A stretch of DNA of 64,000 nt from the NCBI GenBank assembly GCA_030340625.1, contig JAOPHQ010004321.1:5001-69000 (forward strand), written 5' to 3'. Below, piece by piece: positions 11,570-22,411 of the stretch; position 1 is the stretch's first letter, and each line of letters starts with the position of its first letter. The DNA is from Merluccius polli. Lineage: Eukaryota; Chordata; Actinopteri; Gadiformes; Merlucciidae. Under the pieces are notes generated by a model. It saw only the letters and a program-made list of their open reading frames with translations, did not search any database and was not told the DNA's origin. The translations under genes were made by a program, and so were the position numbers.

Positions 11570-11920
11570 GGCTGCAGGGGACGGGAGCACCGGTTGTGCA
11601 GAGGACAGATACTACTGCTGCTGCTGCTGCTGGTGATCCCAATGTGGGTAGGAGTTCACTGTCAAGACCACGTGGTCTGGACGACCTTTCACTCACTCAC
11701 TCACACACACACACTCACACACACTCACTCACTCACACACACAGGTATATGTATCACATCACATGGACTTAAGTATGTATTTGGGAATGCAGCCTTTATT
11801 GATGTTTTGATGTTGTGTTAAGTATTCATTCGTTCAAAATTATATGCAGAAAATAATGCAGGTGTTATGTTCACAAACAATGATCATTTTAAACTCACTG
11901 GCCAGTGGATATATCAGTAT

Positions 11921-12088
11921 GTGCAATTGAGCAAAACCCTTGAATAATGTGCAATTGAGCAAAAACCTTGAATAATGTGCAATTGAGCAAAAACCTTGAA
12001 TAATGTGCAATTGAGCAAAAACCTAAAATAACGTGCAATTGAGCAAAAGCCTAAAATAATGTGCAACTAAACAAAAACCTATAGCGAA
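11921..12088. repeat. 28-bp tandem repeat, six copies
   Basis: Units starting GTGCAATTGAGCAAAA occur at 11921, 11949, 11977, 12005, 12033 and 12061, exactly 28 bp apart. The right-hand copies are the most diverged. Confidence 0.92.
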
Positions 12089-12238
12089 ATATATGAATAA
12101 TGTTTGATATACATACTGAATTGAATTGTATATTGGAATAACGTTAATGTGTAGCTACTAGTTACGAGCTACTAGTCCATTTCATTTAGAAACAAATATC
12201 CATGGGCAAAACATAATTCAAAACCAATTGACATAAAA

Positions 12239-12747
12239 TTGGTGGAAATTCACCTAAACCGAATTTAAACAAACCTCCAAAAACGGTGCGAGCGGGCTAC
12301 AAGATCCAATGAACTGAGAAATCTCCAGAGAATATCAGTCATGCACTCATGCAGGAAGGCCAAAGTGCCCACTGGGCCTCAGACTGAACTTGGCTCACCT
12401 GAGGGATGCTTCATTACTGTTGTCATCGGACATGCTGGAAACAGGCACCGAAATCCAGAACAGCGATATCCTGTCCAGGCTCATAATGGAGAATATCTTG
12501 TTCTAAACACGCAAACCTTTGGAAACTATTGGTGGAAATTCACCTAACGAACCTCCAAAAATGGTGCGAGTCGGCTACAAGATCCAATGAATTGAGAAAT
12601 CTCCAGAAAATATTAGTCATGCGCTCATGCAGGAACGCCAAAGTGCCCACTGGGCCTAAGAGTGAGCTCAACTCAACTCAGGGATGCTTCATTATTTTCT
12701 CATCGGACATGCTGAAAACAGGCACCGAAATCCAAAATGGTGATATC
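12239..12747. repeat. direct duplication of about 230 bp, period about 290
   Basis: Blocks at about 12239-12475 and 12530-12747 share long near-identical stretches (for example GGCTACAAGATCCAATGAA and AGTGCCCACTGGGCCT) with small indels. The open frames across them are not homologous to any family I recognise. Confidence 0.85.
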
Positions 12748-12769
12748 TTTTTTTCTTTTTTGGATGAAC

Positions 12770-12900
12770 ATATTTTCCAGGCTTTTTATGCCTTTGTGGA
12801 CAGGAAAATGTGTTGGAAGAGAGAGCGAATGACATGTAGCATAGCACCGCCGGTCGGAATCAGATGTAGGCACATCGCCTACATGGCACATAAGTTGGTT
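12770..12900 (-). mobile_element. degenerate SINE-like fragment
   Basis: It resembles the sequence at 35200-35330: a GCCTTT...GGACAGGA stretch, then GACATGTAGC and a decayed B-box-like region. Fish genomes carry many copies of this type. Family not assigned. Confidence 0.4.
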
Positions 12901-13006
12901 GAGCCACCATACCTCCCAGTATGGCGAGATCTTGTTCTTCTTAGCCTCATAGTTCATAGTGGTCTGTAATGTCCCATCACAATGATCGCACATTTTAAAT
13001 GTGTAT

Positions 13007-13185
13007 TCATCGTGGACTCACACAAACAGTGTATGGGCATGGTGCTAGCGTTAGGCCAAAGCGCCCCTGCATCGAGGGGGGAGAAACCCCAATTGGTAGA
13101 CTGAATTGAAAAGCCTGCATTAGGTTGGTAAACATCAGAAACATCTCCATCTTAGCCAGTTGTTCTCCCATGCAAATCCTTGGAC
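13007..13185 (-). CDS. cyp2u1: cyp2u1 exon 5 (haem cysteine)
   Basis: Gly473 (split) to Arg531 and TGA at 13007-13009. Encodes PRICMGEQLAKMEMF with the thiolate ligand Cys477, then GRFGLTLAP near the C-terminus. Confidence 0.96.
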
Positions 13186-16100
13186 CTAAAACATACAGGG
13201 ATAAACAAAACAGTCATAAAAATACAGTTACGAACCAATGTTTATAATATCTTACTACTATCTTATCTTAACATGTTGGTGATATGACTTGTATGTTAAA
13301 AGTTTGAAGGGTGTGACTTACCAATCCCAAAGGGCATGAAGGACTCTGTCCTCAGCAGCTTGCCCTCCTTATCCAGGAAGCGGCCTGGGTTGAAGGTGTC
13401 TGGCTCCTCCCACACTGTGGGGTCTCTATGGACGGACCACAGGTTGGGGATGACCACTGTCCCTTTGGGGATAGTAAAGCCTCTGAACTCTGGAAAAATA
13501 CATAAAAAACAAGATCAATCAATCAATAATATATGGCATAATCACAATACCATTTGGTGGATACTTTTATCCAAAGTGTCTTACAATACTGTGAGCAATC
13601 AATGCTAACTCATCCAGTGTATTTGCATCATAATACATGTTGATGATATGATGAGGTGTAAAAAGTCCTACCATGTTTTCATTTAATTCATAGTTAGTTG
13701 TACCCTTGGAATGTCTTAAACTACTGGGGGGTGCAACCTTTACTTTATGAACCTTTTGTATGAACCTTTATTTCCACCTCTGCCTCTTCAGTAACTTTTA
13801 TATATGGCTGAACTAGTCGAAGGGTTTTCATGCCATCAAAACACCTCTGACCACTCTGCTCTTACATTCCTCCTACATGACTTTCTCTTGTGCAAATTAT
13901 ACAGCATTTTGGCCACCAGTGTTGGGGGTAACGCATTACGCAATATATTACATTTAGGCAGTAACGGAGTAATATAACGCGTTACTAACTATATTTTGGT
14001 AATATTATTACAGTAACTGAGAAATGACCATTGCGCCTTGTCCTAAATCTTTATTTTGGTGAAAGTAACTAAGTAACTAAGAAAGTAATGAGTAACGTAT
14101 TACTCTACACAGAAGGTAATATTGTAAAGAAACATATTACTTTCAAATGCAAGTAACTTGTAATATGAAATATATTACATTTTGGAAGTAATTTGCCCAA
14201 CATGGTGGCCACCAAAGAATATATGTACTCACGGTAAGTATGAAAATGGCCTACAGCACGTCTATATCCTTACTAAAGGAAGTAACAGCAAGTGCAGGTG
14301 TTGACATTTACCGGCCGTTTTGGAAGCCATGTGAGGAATACCCAATGGGACGGCCACAGTCAACCTCTCCACCTCCATAATGGTGGCCTCTGTGAAAGGC
14401 AAACTCCCCCTGTCCTTCATAGAGGGGAGTCTCTCTCTCCCCACCACCTGGTCCATCTCCGCCTGCACCTTCTCTGGAACCACACAGACAAACACCCAGA
14501 TGAGACACACGGATATGAGCAATCAAAGCGCAGTACAGAATGCTGCACTGGAGATGTGGTAGTCGCAATTTCAAATGATTGAAAATACCTTGTACATCCG
14601 GGTTTAGCACCATGTACAGCAGCATCCAGAGGATGGAATTGGTGCTGGTGTCGGTCCCGGCGATGAACAAATCCCCGATGATGTAGAAGAGGTAGTCCTC
14701 CGAGAAGCTGCTGTCCTCCTCGCCGGCGGCCTGCTGCTCCAACACTTTGGCCAGGTACATGTCTATCAGGTCCCTGGGATCGCTGGGATCCAGGGTGGCC
14801 CGGTGCTGGGCGATGATCCTCTTCAGGAAGGCGGTGATGTCCAGCTGCACCTGCCGCAGCTCCTTGAAGACGCCGCATGGCAGGTAGTACAGCGCCGGCA
14901 GGATGTTGATCAGCAGTGCCGGGCCGCTGACGCTGATCTCCAGCCCGCGGGCCATCAGCTCCAGCAGGGTGTGAAACTCCTGGTCGTCGTGGTGGAAGTT
15001 GTGACCCATGATCATGGAGCAGATGACGTTGGACACGGCGGTCCGGATGAGGGGCGTCGGGTCCACCCCCGCATCGCTGCTGTTCCTGTAGTGCTGCAGC
15101 AGCTCATCCTTGACGACGGCGAGGCACTCCAGGATGTGCGGCTCCAGGCACAGCTTGCCCAGGCCGAAGGTGCGCAGGCTGGCCTGGCAGAACCGGCGCT
15201 GGATCCTCCACACCGGGCCATATGGGGCAAAGGCTATTCCTATGGTTACAATAGACATATGCAATCAGTATCAACATTTTTTAAAAACGTTATTATGGCC
15301 AGTGTTGGGGGTAACGCGTTAAAAAAGTAACATGTCAAAACCGTAATATGTCAAAACCTATGAGCCATATTTTGAAATGTTGAATGTGATTCATTATTTA
15401 TGCTGTTCTCATGCTCTTTTTTATGACTGCTATTTCAGGGCAGGATATATGCTCAGGTTCTAAAATACTTAATTACAAAACATGTCCTGTCTGGTAAAAG
15501 TGCACTTTTATTTTATTATTGAAATAGTATAAACTTTCAACATGTTTAATTTCATGGAAATTTAACTTTTTTGTTAAATCTTTGTGTGGCCGCACTTTGT
15601 AACTCAGGAGCTAATAAATGAGGCATAGAAAAAGAGTTTGTGTCAGAGATGTATAAAGTACTGGAGACCAAGACTTGAGTAGAAGTACAAGTACTATATC
15701 AAAAAAGTGACTTGAGTAGAAGTAGAAGTGTTCTTTAAAATCCATACTTAAGTGGAAGTACTAAAGTATTCAAAATGTTTTGTACTTAAGTATTGCAAGT
15801 AGAAGTATTTTAAAATGTACTACTCAAGTACTGAAAGTAAAAGTACAAGTACAAGTGTTGTGTTATGTGAAGGCTATATTAACAGGGATACAAACACATG
15901 TATGGTCAAAATAGAGAGAGCTAGTTGAAGCGCATATTCTGATTAATTCTGAGTGTATTCTGATAATTAATTAGTAAGTCATTTAATATTTTGAATGGGT
16001 AAAACATTTGATTTTTATGTTTCATTAGGTGTGTTAGTTCAGCTGCCATCACAATCTGATATAGCTAATACTAGAATTGTCTATATTTGGTAGATTTGTC

Positions 16101-19100
16101 TTATTAATATGTAATTAATAGCACCTTAATATTTGCTGAAAGCCTTTCATGATTCTTGACATAATAGGTGTAAGTTCAGATATTAACACAGTGTATGAGC
16201 CTATTAAAATGACGCTTGTCTCTTTAAGACACGTCTTCCAGGGCTCTGGTAGCGAATAGTGGTGTGCGATACTGCATATTTTGGTATCGATCCGATACCA
16301 AGTAAATACAGGCCAGTATCGCCGATACCGATACCGATACTTTTCGATAAATAAGGTGGATGCGTCATTAAATTGCTAAATCTCAATTAATTTTCATGAC
16401 CTTAAGTGTTTTTTGTGATGTTTCCTTTTTTATTATTAAATAGTTAAAACCTAGGACAGAATGAGAACAAAGTTTATAATTAAATAGAAAATGCTTTATT
16501 ATCAAGTTTTTTGCTTTGCGTCACGTGACTCGCGTGACGGCGCAACATCTAAACACAAGAGGGGGAGGGGGAGCAAAGTGTGCCTGCTCTGTGCTGTGGG
16601 CTGTTTCCTCTTTGCCGAAACCCCAGCATTGCAAACAAGAGCGGAACTTAAAGTAAAGAATCGATCCCAACAGGCTAGTATCGATCCGATACCGATACCG
16701 ACTTGGTATCGATACTATCGATATTTGGATCGATCCGCCCACCACTAGTAGCGAATAGTGGTGTGCGATACTGCATATTTTGGTATCGATCCGATACCAA
16801 GTAAATACAGGCCAGTATCGCCGATATCGATACCGATACTTTTCAATAAATAAGGTGGATGCGTCATTGAATTGCTAAATCTCAATTCATTTTCATTCAG
16901 TCCAGGTCAAAATTGCCCGGGCCGATTTTTGTTCCCAGTCCGCCCCTGGTAACAAGCAGGCTGGTGCGTGTTCCGTGTGTCAGTGTGTTTATTTTAAAAC
17001 AAACAACAAAGAAGAACATTAAGAAAGCCATTCAAGCAGACCTATATTAAGTGTGTAACACTAACACAGGTCTGTACTTGTTCACGAAGCCCTGAGACTC
17101 TTATGCGAAGTTGCTTTGATTAGTGCTCACCTGCTTAATTGTTCGCTAAACTTTAAAATGAGGATGCGGAGACACGCAGGAAGAAGTTACTGACGCCAGC
17201 ATTATGTGATTAACTCTCATTTAATAGGCCTACTATATTCTACAATTGTTAAAAGCGTGGACGTCACGTCCGTATAACCAGATTTATTTTGTGATGGGTC
17301 CCGACGGACGTTTTGTGAGTAGCAAGTAACGATTCAGCACTTGAAAAATGTATCGGAAAAAAAAGTAAAGTAGTAGGCCTATTAAACTCATCAAAAATAT
17401 GTAGTGAAGTAAAAGTGGAAGTAGGATAAAAAAAAATAATACTCAAGTAACCTACAGATACCGCATTTTAGTACTTAAATATAGTAGTGAAGTAGTTCTA
17501 CTTCGTTACTATAGGTCATGTCGTGTAAAGGTTTTGGTTGTTTAATTAGGCCTATTCTATATAATTACATTATTGTAATTCAGCTATTCATGGTAACCAC
17601 TACTTGCAGATGCAATATAGACCTCATTAGACTTCATTGTTGCCCCGCCCACTATATTTGAGGAACTAGTTATTTGAGGACTATTCGACATGACACAATA
17701 TTGCGCACCTTCATTTTGTAATGCCTTGTCGTAAATTTTTATTTTGGTGAAAGTAACTAAAATGTAATGAGTAACGTATTACTCTACACATAAGGTAATA
17801 GGCTATTGTAAAGAAACCTATTACTTTCAAATGCAAGTAACTTGTAATATGAAATATATTACATTTTGCCCAACACTGATTATGGCTATCATGAAGCAGC
17901 TGAATAAACTTCACCATTCAACATGTCAGGGGTAATATATGTAAGGGATAATGCCCGACGAGGTGTCCATTATGTAAGGGATAATGCCCGACGAGGTGTC
18001 CATTATCAGAAGTTAATGGACGACGCGGAGGCGTGAACCGGACGGTTGCTTCCGCGAAGTCCATTAACTTCTGATAATGGACACCTCGAAGGGCATTATC
18101 CCGCTTATACCATGGTCACTTGCCAAAGAAAATAAATTAAGACCATTAATTAATATTTGCATGCGTTTTACAATCAAAATATAAAGTTGTTCACAAGCCA
18201 TAATTTGGCTTCCCTAGTAACGCCTGAGGGTCTGACTAATACCTGGAACAATCATTACCCTCCCGTAAGGTTCTTATGCAACGGAAACGTTGTTCACTCC
18301 TCCAGTAAATAGGACGGACCTTAGATACGACTCGGCAACGGGAGGTATTCTAGTCCGCTCAGCTATGAGCCACAGAGCTGACGTAATGCATTGTACATCG
18401 GGAATCGCGACGGCCTATACTTTCAACATAAAGTGTACATATTTATAATTTGAAATGTGTCCCAGCCTTTACACCACAGATACTATAGGGTCTATAGCAT
18501 ATAACCGCGTTTTCTGATTACAGTTTAATGCATTTTTCACAATTTACCAGCTGTCGTTTTGACGACTAATCACCGCGCCATTCGTTTCAATGGGAATCCG
18601 ACGGTCTATAATTTCAACATAAAGTGTACATATTTATAATTTGAAATGTGTCCCAGCCTTTATACCACAGATACTATAGAGTCTATAGCATATAACCGCG
18701 TTTTCCGATTACAGTTTAATGCATTTTTCACAATTTACCAGCTCTTGTTTTGAAGGCTGAACAGACAATTTGACTGGAAGTACTAGTAGTAGGTGTCCAT
18801 ATAGCCAGAGCTAGCTCTGCAGCAGCCAATCAGAATCGAGTATTCCCTCTCCGTTGCCATGGTTACCATCTAGCGTTTGAGCCAGCGCAGTAATCTAACT
18901 GTAATCAGGCAATTTGACCCGAACGTCTTTCCTAGGTGTACATTAACACTTTTTAACCTACACCTGCCAGCCAATCAGAATCGAGTATTCACGCCGACCA
19001 TGGTATAAGTGTATATATTGTATAGGATGAGTAAAGGAACAATAATGTCCTTCAGTTCCTCACCTTTGCGTTTAGTCATTAAGGTGATGGTGGGTATATC

Positions 19101-19499
19101 AGGCCGGTCGGAGAACACGTCCGCGTGGTTTGAGAGGGCATCCTTGATGACCTCATAGCCGTTGAGGATGACGACCAGCTGGTGTCCGATGAAGATGCTG
19201 TAGATGTTCCCATACAGCCTGGCCTGCTCCGTCATGAACCCCAGCGGGGTCTTCTTGGCTTTGGTCTGCTGGCGCCTCACCAGGACCCTCCACAGACAAG
19301 CCGGGACCAGGTATGCGCCGAAGTTGCCCACGACGGGCATGGGTCTGGGTCCCGGAGGTATGTTCCCATAGTCCCCCCGTCTCCCGGTGCGGTGGACCAA
19401 GACGCAGACCAGGACGCAGACCGCCGCCAGCGCCATGCAACATGCTGGGGACGGCGCGCAGTGCGTGCGCAGCAACTCGAGCCACGACAGCAAGACCAT
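13007..19499 (-). CDS. cyp2u1: cyp2u1: cytochrome P450 2U1 (5 exons, 531 aa)
   Basis: Exons on the minus strand: 19064-19499, 14589-15239, 14312-14473, 13322-13489, 13007-13185. They join into 1596 nt with every intron in phase 1, as in CYP2U1. The product is a membrane-bound haem monooxygenase; human CYP2U1 hydroxylates arachidonic and other long-chain fatty acids near the omega end. Seen: hydrophobic N-terminal anchor (about 20-36) followed by PPGPRPMPVVGN (hinge); C-helix Trp156 and Arg160; I-helix oxygen-activation motif AGTDTS at 339-344; ExxR with Glu396 and Arg399; haem-ligand motif FGIGPRICMG with Cys477, which straddles the exon 4/5 junction. Human protein 544 aa. The start is ATG 19497-19499; an upstream in-frame GTG is not needed. 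Position between hadh and sgms2 matches human. No lesion seen. Confidence 0.96.
13322..13489 (-). CDS. cyp2u1: cyp2u1 exon 4
   Basis: Glu417 (split) to Gly473 (split). It contains GFTIPKGTVVIPNLWSVHRD and the P450 'PERF'-region equivalent FNPGRFLD, ending MPFGI. Acceptor CAG, donor GTAAGT. Confidence 0.96.
13917..14204. mobile_element. hAT-like MITE, 288 bp (cyp2u1 intron 3)
   Basis: Starts CAGTGTTGGGGGTAACG and ends with a damaged CCCAACATG. The flanks TTGGCCAC and GTGGCCAC are a 7-of-8 match target duplication. The inner sequence is GTAATA/TTACT-rich and matches the split copy at 15300-17878. Confidence 0.7.
14312..14473 (-). CDS. cyp2u1: cyp2u1 exon 3
   Basis: Glu363 (split) to Ala416 plus one base. 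It contains the K-helix ExxR in EATIMEVERLTVAVPLGIPH. Donor GTAAAT, acceptor CAG. Confidence 0.96.
14589..15239 (-). CDS. cyp2u1: cyp2u1 exon 2
   Basis: Gly146 (split) to Gln362 plus one base, 651 nt. It encodes the C-helix (GPVWRIQRRF), the substrate-recognition region and I-helix GDLFIAGTDTSTNS, ending LNPDVQ. The GC-rich coding sequence gives long open frames on the opposite strand too; these are shadows. Confidence 0.96.
16257..16747. mobile_element. hAT-like MITE, 491 bp, perfect 8-bp TSD
   Basis: Ends TAGTGGTGTGCG and CGCCCACCACTA. GTAGCGAA flanks both sides (16249-16256 and 16748-16755). It contains repeated CGATACCGATACC sub-terminal motifs in both orientations. Confidence 0.8.
16756..16895. 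mobile_element. second, truncated copy of the same MITE in tandem
   Basis: It starts TAGTGGTGTGCGATACTGC directly after the TSD of the previous element and follows its first 140 bp almost exactly, then breaks off into unrelated sequence. Confidence 0.75.
17941..18006. repeat. 33-bp tandem duplication
   Basis: Two identical 33-bp units (17941-17973, 17974-18006) starting GTAAGGGATAATGCCCG. The second forms the outer part of the hairpin next to it. Confidence 0.93.
17975..18107. repeat. long inverted repeat (hairpin), arms about 46-48 nt
   Basis: Left arm 17975-18020 and right arm 18060-18107 are nearly perfect reverse complements (two inserted bases and one mismatch), with a GC-rich loop of about 39 nt. 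It probably forms one end of a foldback element: CTTATACCATGG just beyond it recurs inverted at about 19000-19011. Confidence 0.85.
18410..18755. repeat. tandem duplication, period about 191 bp
   Basis: Copies at about 18410-18563 and 18602-18755 share some 150 bp nearly identically, including TCAACATAAAGTGTACATAT and AACCGCGTTTTC. They lie between the inverted CTTATACCATGG ends, so they are probably internal to one non-autonomous transposon. Confidence 0.85.
19064..19499 (-). CDS. cyp2u1: cyp2u1 exon 1 (membrane anchor, start)
   Basis: 145 codons plus one base. MVLLSWLELLRTHC start, hydrophobic ALAAVCVLVCVLV anchor, proline hinge GNIPPGPRPMPVVGNFGAYL, ending FSDRPDIPTITLMTKRKG. Donor GTGAGG. 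Confidence 0.95.
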
Positions 19500-20339
19500 G
19501 ATGTCATTTAGTTTCACGGGTACACATTACGACAGTTATATATATTATATATATATATTTTATATATATATATGTTGCAGAGTAAGCTCCCCTACATCGG
19601 ACCGCAGTTGCGCCGTGGAGGAGCGTGACCCGACACGTCACGGTGTTTGGCGGCCTCCTATTGGTCGGAGCCGGAGCTCCGACCAATTGGAGCTGATTGG
19701 CTCGTTATTTCCCTGGCGCTGTGACGCTTTTGTGCTTGTCAGTACGTAAACGGAGAGGTTTTTACACATTTTGTAATAATTGTATTTCTATTTTTTTTTA
19801 CATTGGAAATGTAAAAATAGAAAAAATACTGACACCGTTTTTTTTCCCAAGACTATCTTTGTGCGAACCATGATTAACAAGGAGCTGTCAGATGTGCACT
19901 TCATTATAACCAGTTATGGAAATGTCATAGCAATCAAGAAACATCATCATAAACAATAAACACCCACTATTATGCCTAGTGGGTGTTTTTAAAATGGCAG
20001 GCATGTATTTCAATCTCGAGCCAAACAACTGCAGGACTGATGTAACTAAAGATGAAGTTAACATATCCTCTTTAACATAACTTGTTTGAATATAATGCGT
20101 AACTTTCCCCTGTAATACGCTTCATAATACTGCATTAATACCTGCTGTTTTGGCTCAGGCCCTTTGAAAACTAAATTAAGTAAAGGATAAATAAATCTTG
20201 AATGCGTTTGCTCCACCATGAAAAAAAAGAAATGCTTCAAAATGTTTATTGTTGATGTAAGCCTCAGAAGAGTTTCCACTCGCAGGCTTTCTGGACCTGC
20301 GAGAGTATTTGGCAGATGTTGTAGTTTCCCATTGAAGTA
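19500..20339. other. cyp2u1 promoter region and sgms2 downstream flank
   Basis: It contains an (AT)n tract (19536-19572), which could hide a TATA-like element, the CCAAT cluster at 19660-19700, and AT-rich sequence with no gene to the right. Confidence 0.5.
19660..19700 (-). promoter_or_regulatory. cyp2u1: CCAAT-box cluster with 12-bp palindrome, cyp2u1 promoter candidate
   Basis: ATTGG occurs at 19660-19664, 19686-19690 and 19696-19700, reading CCAAT on the cyp2u1 strand 160-200 nt upstream of the ATG. Positions 19660-19671 and 19676-19687 are perfect inverted repeats of ATTGGTCGGAGC with a 4-nt spacer, so a CCAAT faces outward at each end. NF-Y binding is the obvious inference. Confidence 0.5.
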
Positions 20340-21076
20340 TTTATTTTTTATTTAGCCGCTTATGTTTGTGTTCAAAAAAACATTTTTGTGCAAGGCTGTA
20401 ATTATTTATTTAAATTGTGGTATAAGAATATTTGTCAGACCGTGGTTTGTACAAGGAAAGAACAGCAATACAACTTTAATCTATGTTTTATACAACCATA
20501 TCTTAAAATTAAAGCTATTTGCACATTTTTGCACAGGCATTTAAAATGAATACAAAATCGATATAAAAAAACTAACAATTAAATAATTAACCAATCAATA
20601 AATCCAATATATGCGACCAAAAAAAAACATTTTCTAAGGCAACTTGTGACTTGAGTACCACGTTGAGGTAAACCCCCCTCCATCCATACTGAAAGAGAGA
20701 GACAGAGCAAATACTTAATCTTGCATATACTTAACACTTAATACTGACTCAAACTCCTGAAACATTGGTCTAATGAACATCTTACTCCAATCGAACAGAA
20801 TCGTAAATTGAAAAAACAAAAAAAACATGATATAAATAAGTTACAATGATGTAATGCACACAAAATGACAAGTATGAGATTATCGTTACTCCTGAAATCC
20901 TCCAAAACTCGAGTACACCTTTCGTACAAATACGACTCTGTTCCATGTTCACCTCCATGTCAAACCTTCTCTGAATACTGATGGAAAGGACCGCTCCAAC
21001 TGGATGTCCCAGGGCGGCTAGCGGGGGGGAGGACCAAGGCATGGCCCTCCGGTCCCTGGTGGCCCCTGAGACGGCA
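20340..21076 (-). other. sgms2: sgms2 3' UTR (probable)
   Basis: Follows the sgms2 stop. Overlapping AATAAA signals on the minus strand (TTTATT at 20340-20345 and 20347-20352; another at 20245-20250) are the likely polyadenylation site. It is AT-rich and shows no reading frame of interest. Confidence 0.45.
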
Positions 21077-21262
21077 TCACTCCTCCCGGGTGCTCTGCAC
21101 CATGGAGTACTTCTTGCAGGGGTTCTTGAGGCAGGCCGGGGGCCAGCTGAAGGGCCAGCTGTAGGAGCAGGGGATGGCTGTCTGGATGTTCCTCTCCAGG
21201 AAGTTGAACACGGGGTTCCACCAGGTGTGCGTGAGATAGTTGTTGGGCGAGCACTTCAGAGT
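21077..21262 (-). CDS. sgms2: sgms2 exon 5 (C-terminal tail)
   Basis: Residues 298-358, TLKCSPNNYLTHTWWNPVFN to SMVQSTREE, TGA at 21077-21079. The cytosolic tail carries the cysteines of the palmitoylation region and SWPFSWPPACLKNPCKKYS, close to the human tail. Confidence 0.95.
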   Translation of the reverse strand, partial: TLKCSPNNYLTHTWWNPVFNFLERNIQTAIPCSYSWPFSWPPACLKNPCKKYSMVQSTREE

Positions 21263-22260
21263 CTGTTGGGAAGGTATCACAATGTGGCAGAAGAAGGGTC
21301 AGATATGACATGATTTCATAGACCTGATGTACGTTTGCTCGAAAATATGGTTTAGTTTTATTTATTGTATTATTTTGTGTGGGTATGAGGTAAGGTACAT
21401 TTCATACTTCTCATTCTAGTTTGATTTATTATACATTATGATTTATTTCAGGACTTTTAACAACAGCAACAGCTTAATTTGGCGTCTGCTTTAGGTCTTT
21501 ACATAAAGTTAAGTTATTGCTTGGCTAGTAATCTGCTCCGTGTTTCATTTGTATCTCATTTGTCCTTAAAAACATACGTTTGTTTACAACCTACTGTCCA
21601 TTGAATTGCCTTAAACACGTACCAGTTAAGTTAGTAAAGCTATAATAAATGTATACGCAGTACCATCACATAACTCTGATGATAATGTGCAGTCAACTCC
21701 AAACCAAGAATAAATGCATTCACATCTATTTTCTTCCACATTCGCTCTATCTTCTCACTTTCTAATAAAAGTTCAAGGCTACGCACTAAAATGTATAATT
21801 TGTAGGCCGGAATCTAACCTCCTAACCCAACACTACACACATTGTATCTGAGAGTGGCAAGGCCACCATTAGACTGGATACTATTTGGACAAACCCCTCC
21901 TAGATAGATTAGCCAGACGAGACAAGGTTAGTAGAGTTTATTTTATTAGTGCAAAATGGTTCAAACACAGACACATAGAAACTTGGTTTTTCGGTTACAA
22001 CGTTGAAAAGTTTATAATCGCTGTAGAATATACAACCGCCGACTTAAAACGTAATGCATTCCCGTGTTTACATGGGACTTCTTTTAGCTGGTACCTTTGA
22101 GGTGAATCCCCTCAGCAAAACAGAGTGATGCATCACTTGGCTTACACAAAGACGTGGCAGAGCCCTACGTGTAAACCGGTTTGAGTAAACACCTAGGCTA
22201 ATGGCTGCCCACACACACACACTCACACACACATGCTCTTACACACACAGACTCACAAAA

Positions 22261-22291
<31 letters not shown>

Positions 22292-22377
22292 TCCACAGAC
22301 AGACAGGAAGAGAAACGTACACAACACACACACACGCTCCCTTCCCGCTCCCTCTCACCCACGCCATAGACTTAACA

Positions 22378-22411
<34 letters not shown>

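Larger units (their letters stand above)
11570..13006. other. hadh-cyp2u1 intergenic region
   Basis: It contains the hadh 5' flank (no TATA box seen near the ATG), a CTG/CAG-type triplet tract near 11611, (AC)n near 11700-11745, a 28-bp tandem array (11921-12088), a duplicated block (12239-12747), and a SINE-like fragment (12770-12900). The cyp2u1 3' UTR must run leftwards from 13006, but no clear polyadenylation site is evident. Confidence 0.6.
15300..17878. mobile_element. hAT-like element with later insertions, perfect 8-bp TSD (cyp2u1 intron 1)
   Basis: Left end CAGTGTTGGGGGTAACGCG, right end TTTGCCCAACACTG, flanked by an exact ATTATGGC duplication at 15292-15299 and 17879-17886. The ends match the 288-bp element at 13917, but 2.6 kb separates them. 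The interior holds a GTAAAAGTAC-type repeat (left part about 15643-15860, right part about 17340-17515) and the paired elements at 16257-16895. No transposase frame is seen. Confidence 0.7.

Noticed and set aside
11921..12088. CRISPR-like regular repeat
   Set aside because: The 28-bp units abut without spacers and lie in vertebrate DNA, so this is a minisatellite.
14803..15330. 175-codon frame opposite cyp2u1 exon 2
   Set aside because: Antisense shadow of a GC-rich exon; the sense strand has clear P450 motifs.
19500..19517. Longer cyp2u1 N-terminus from an upstream GTG
   Set aside because: The first true ATG in frame is at 19497-19499, and eukaryotic GTG starts are rare.
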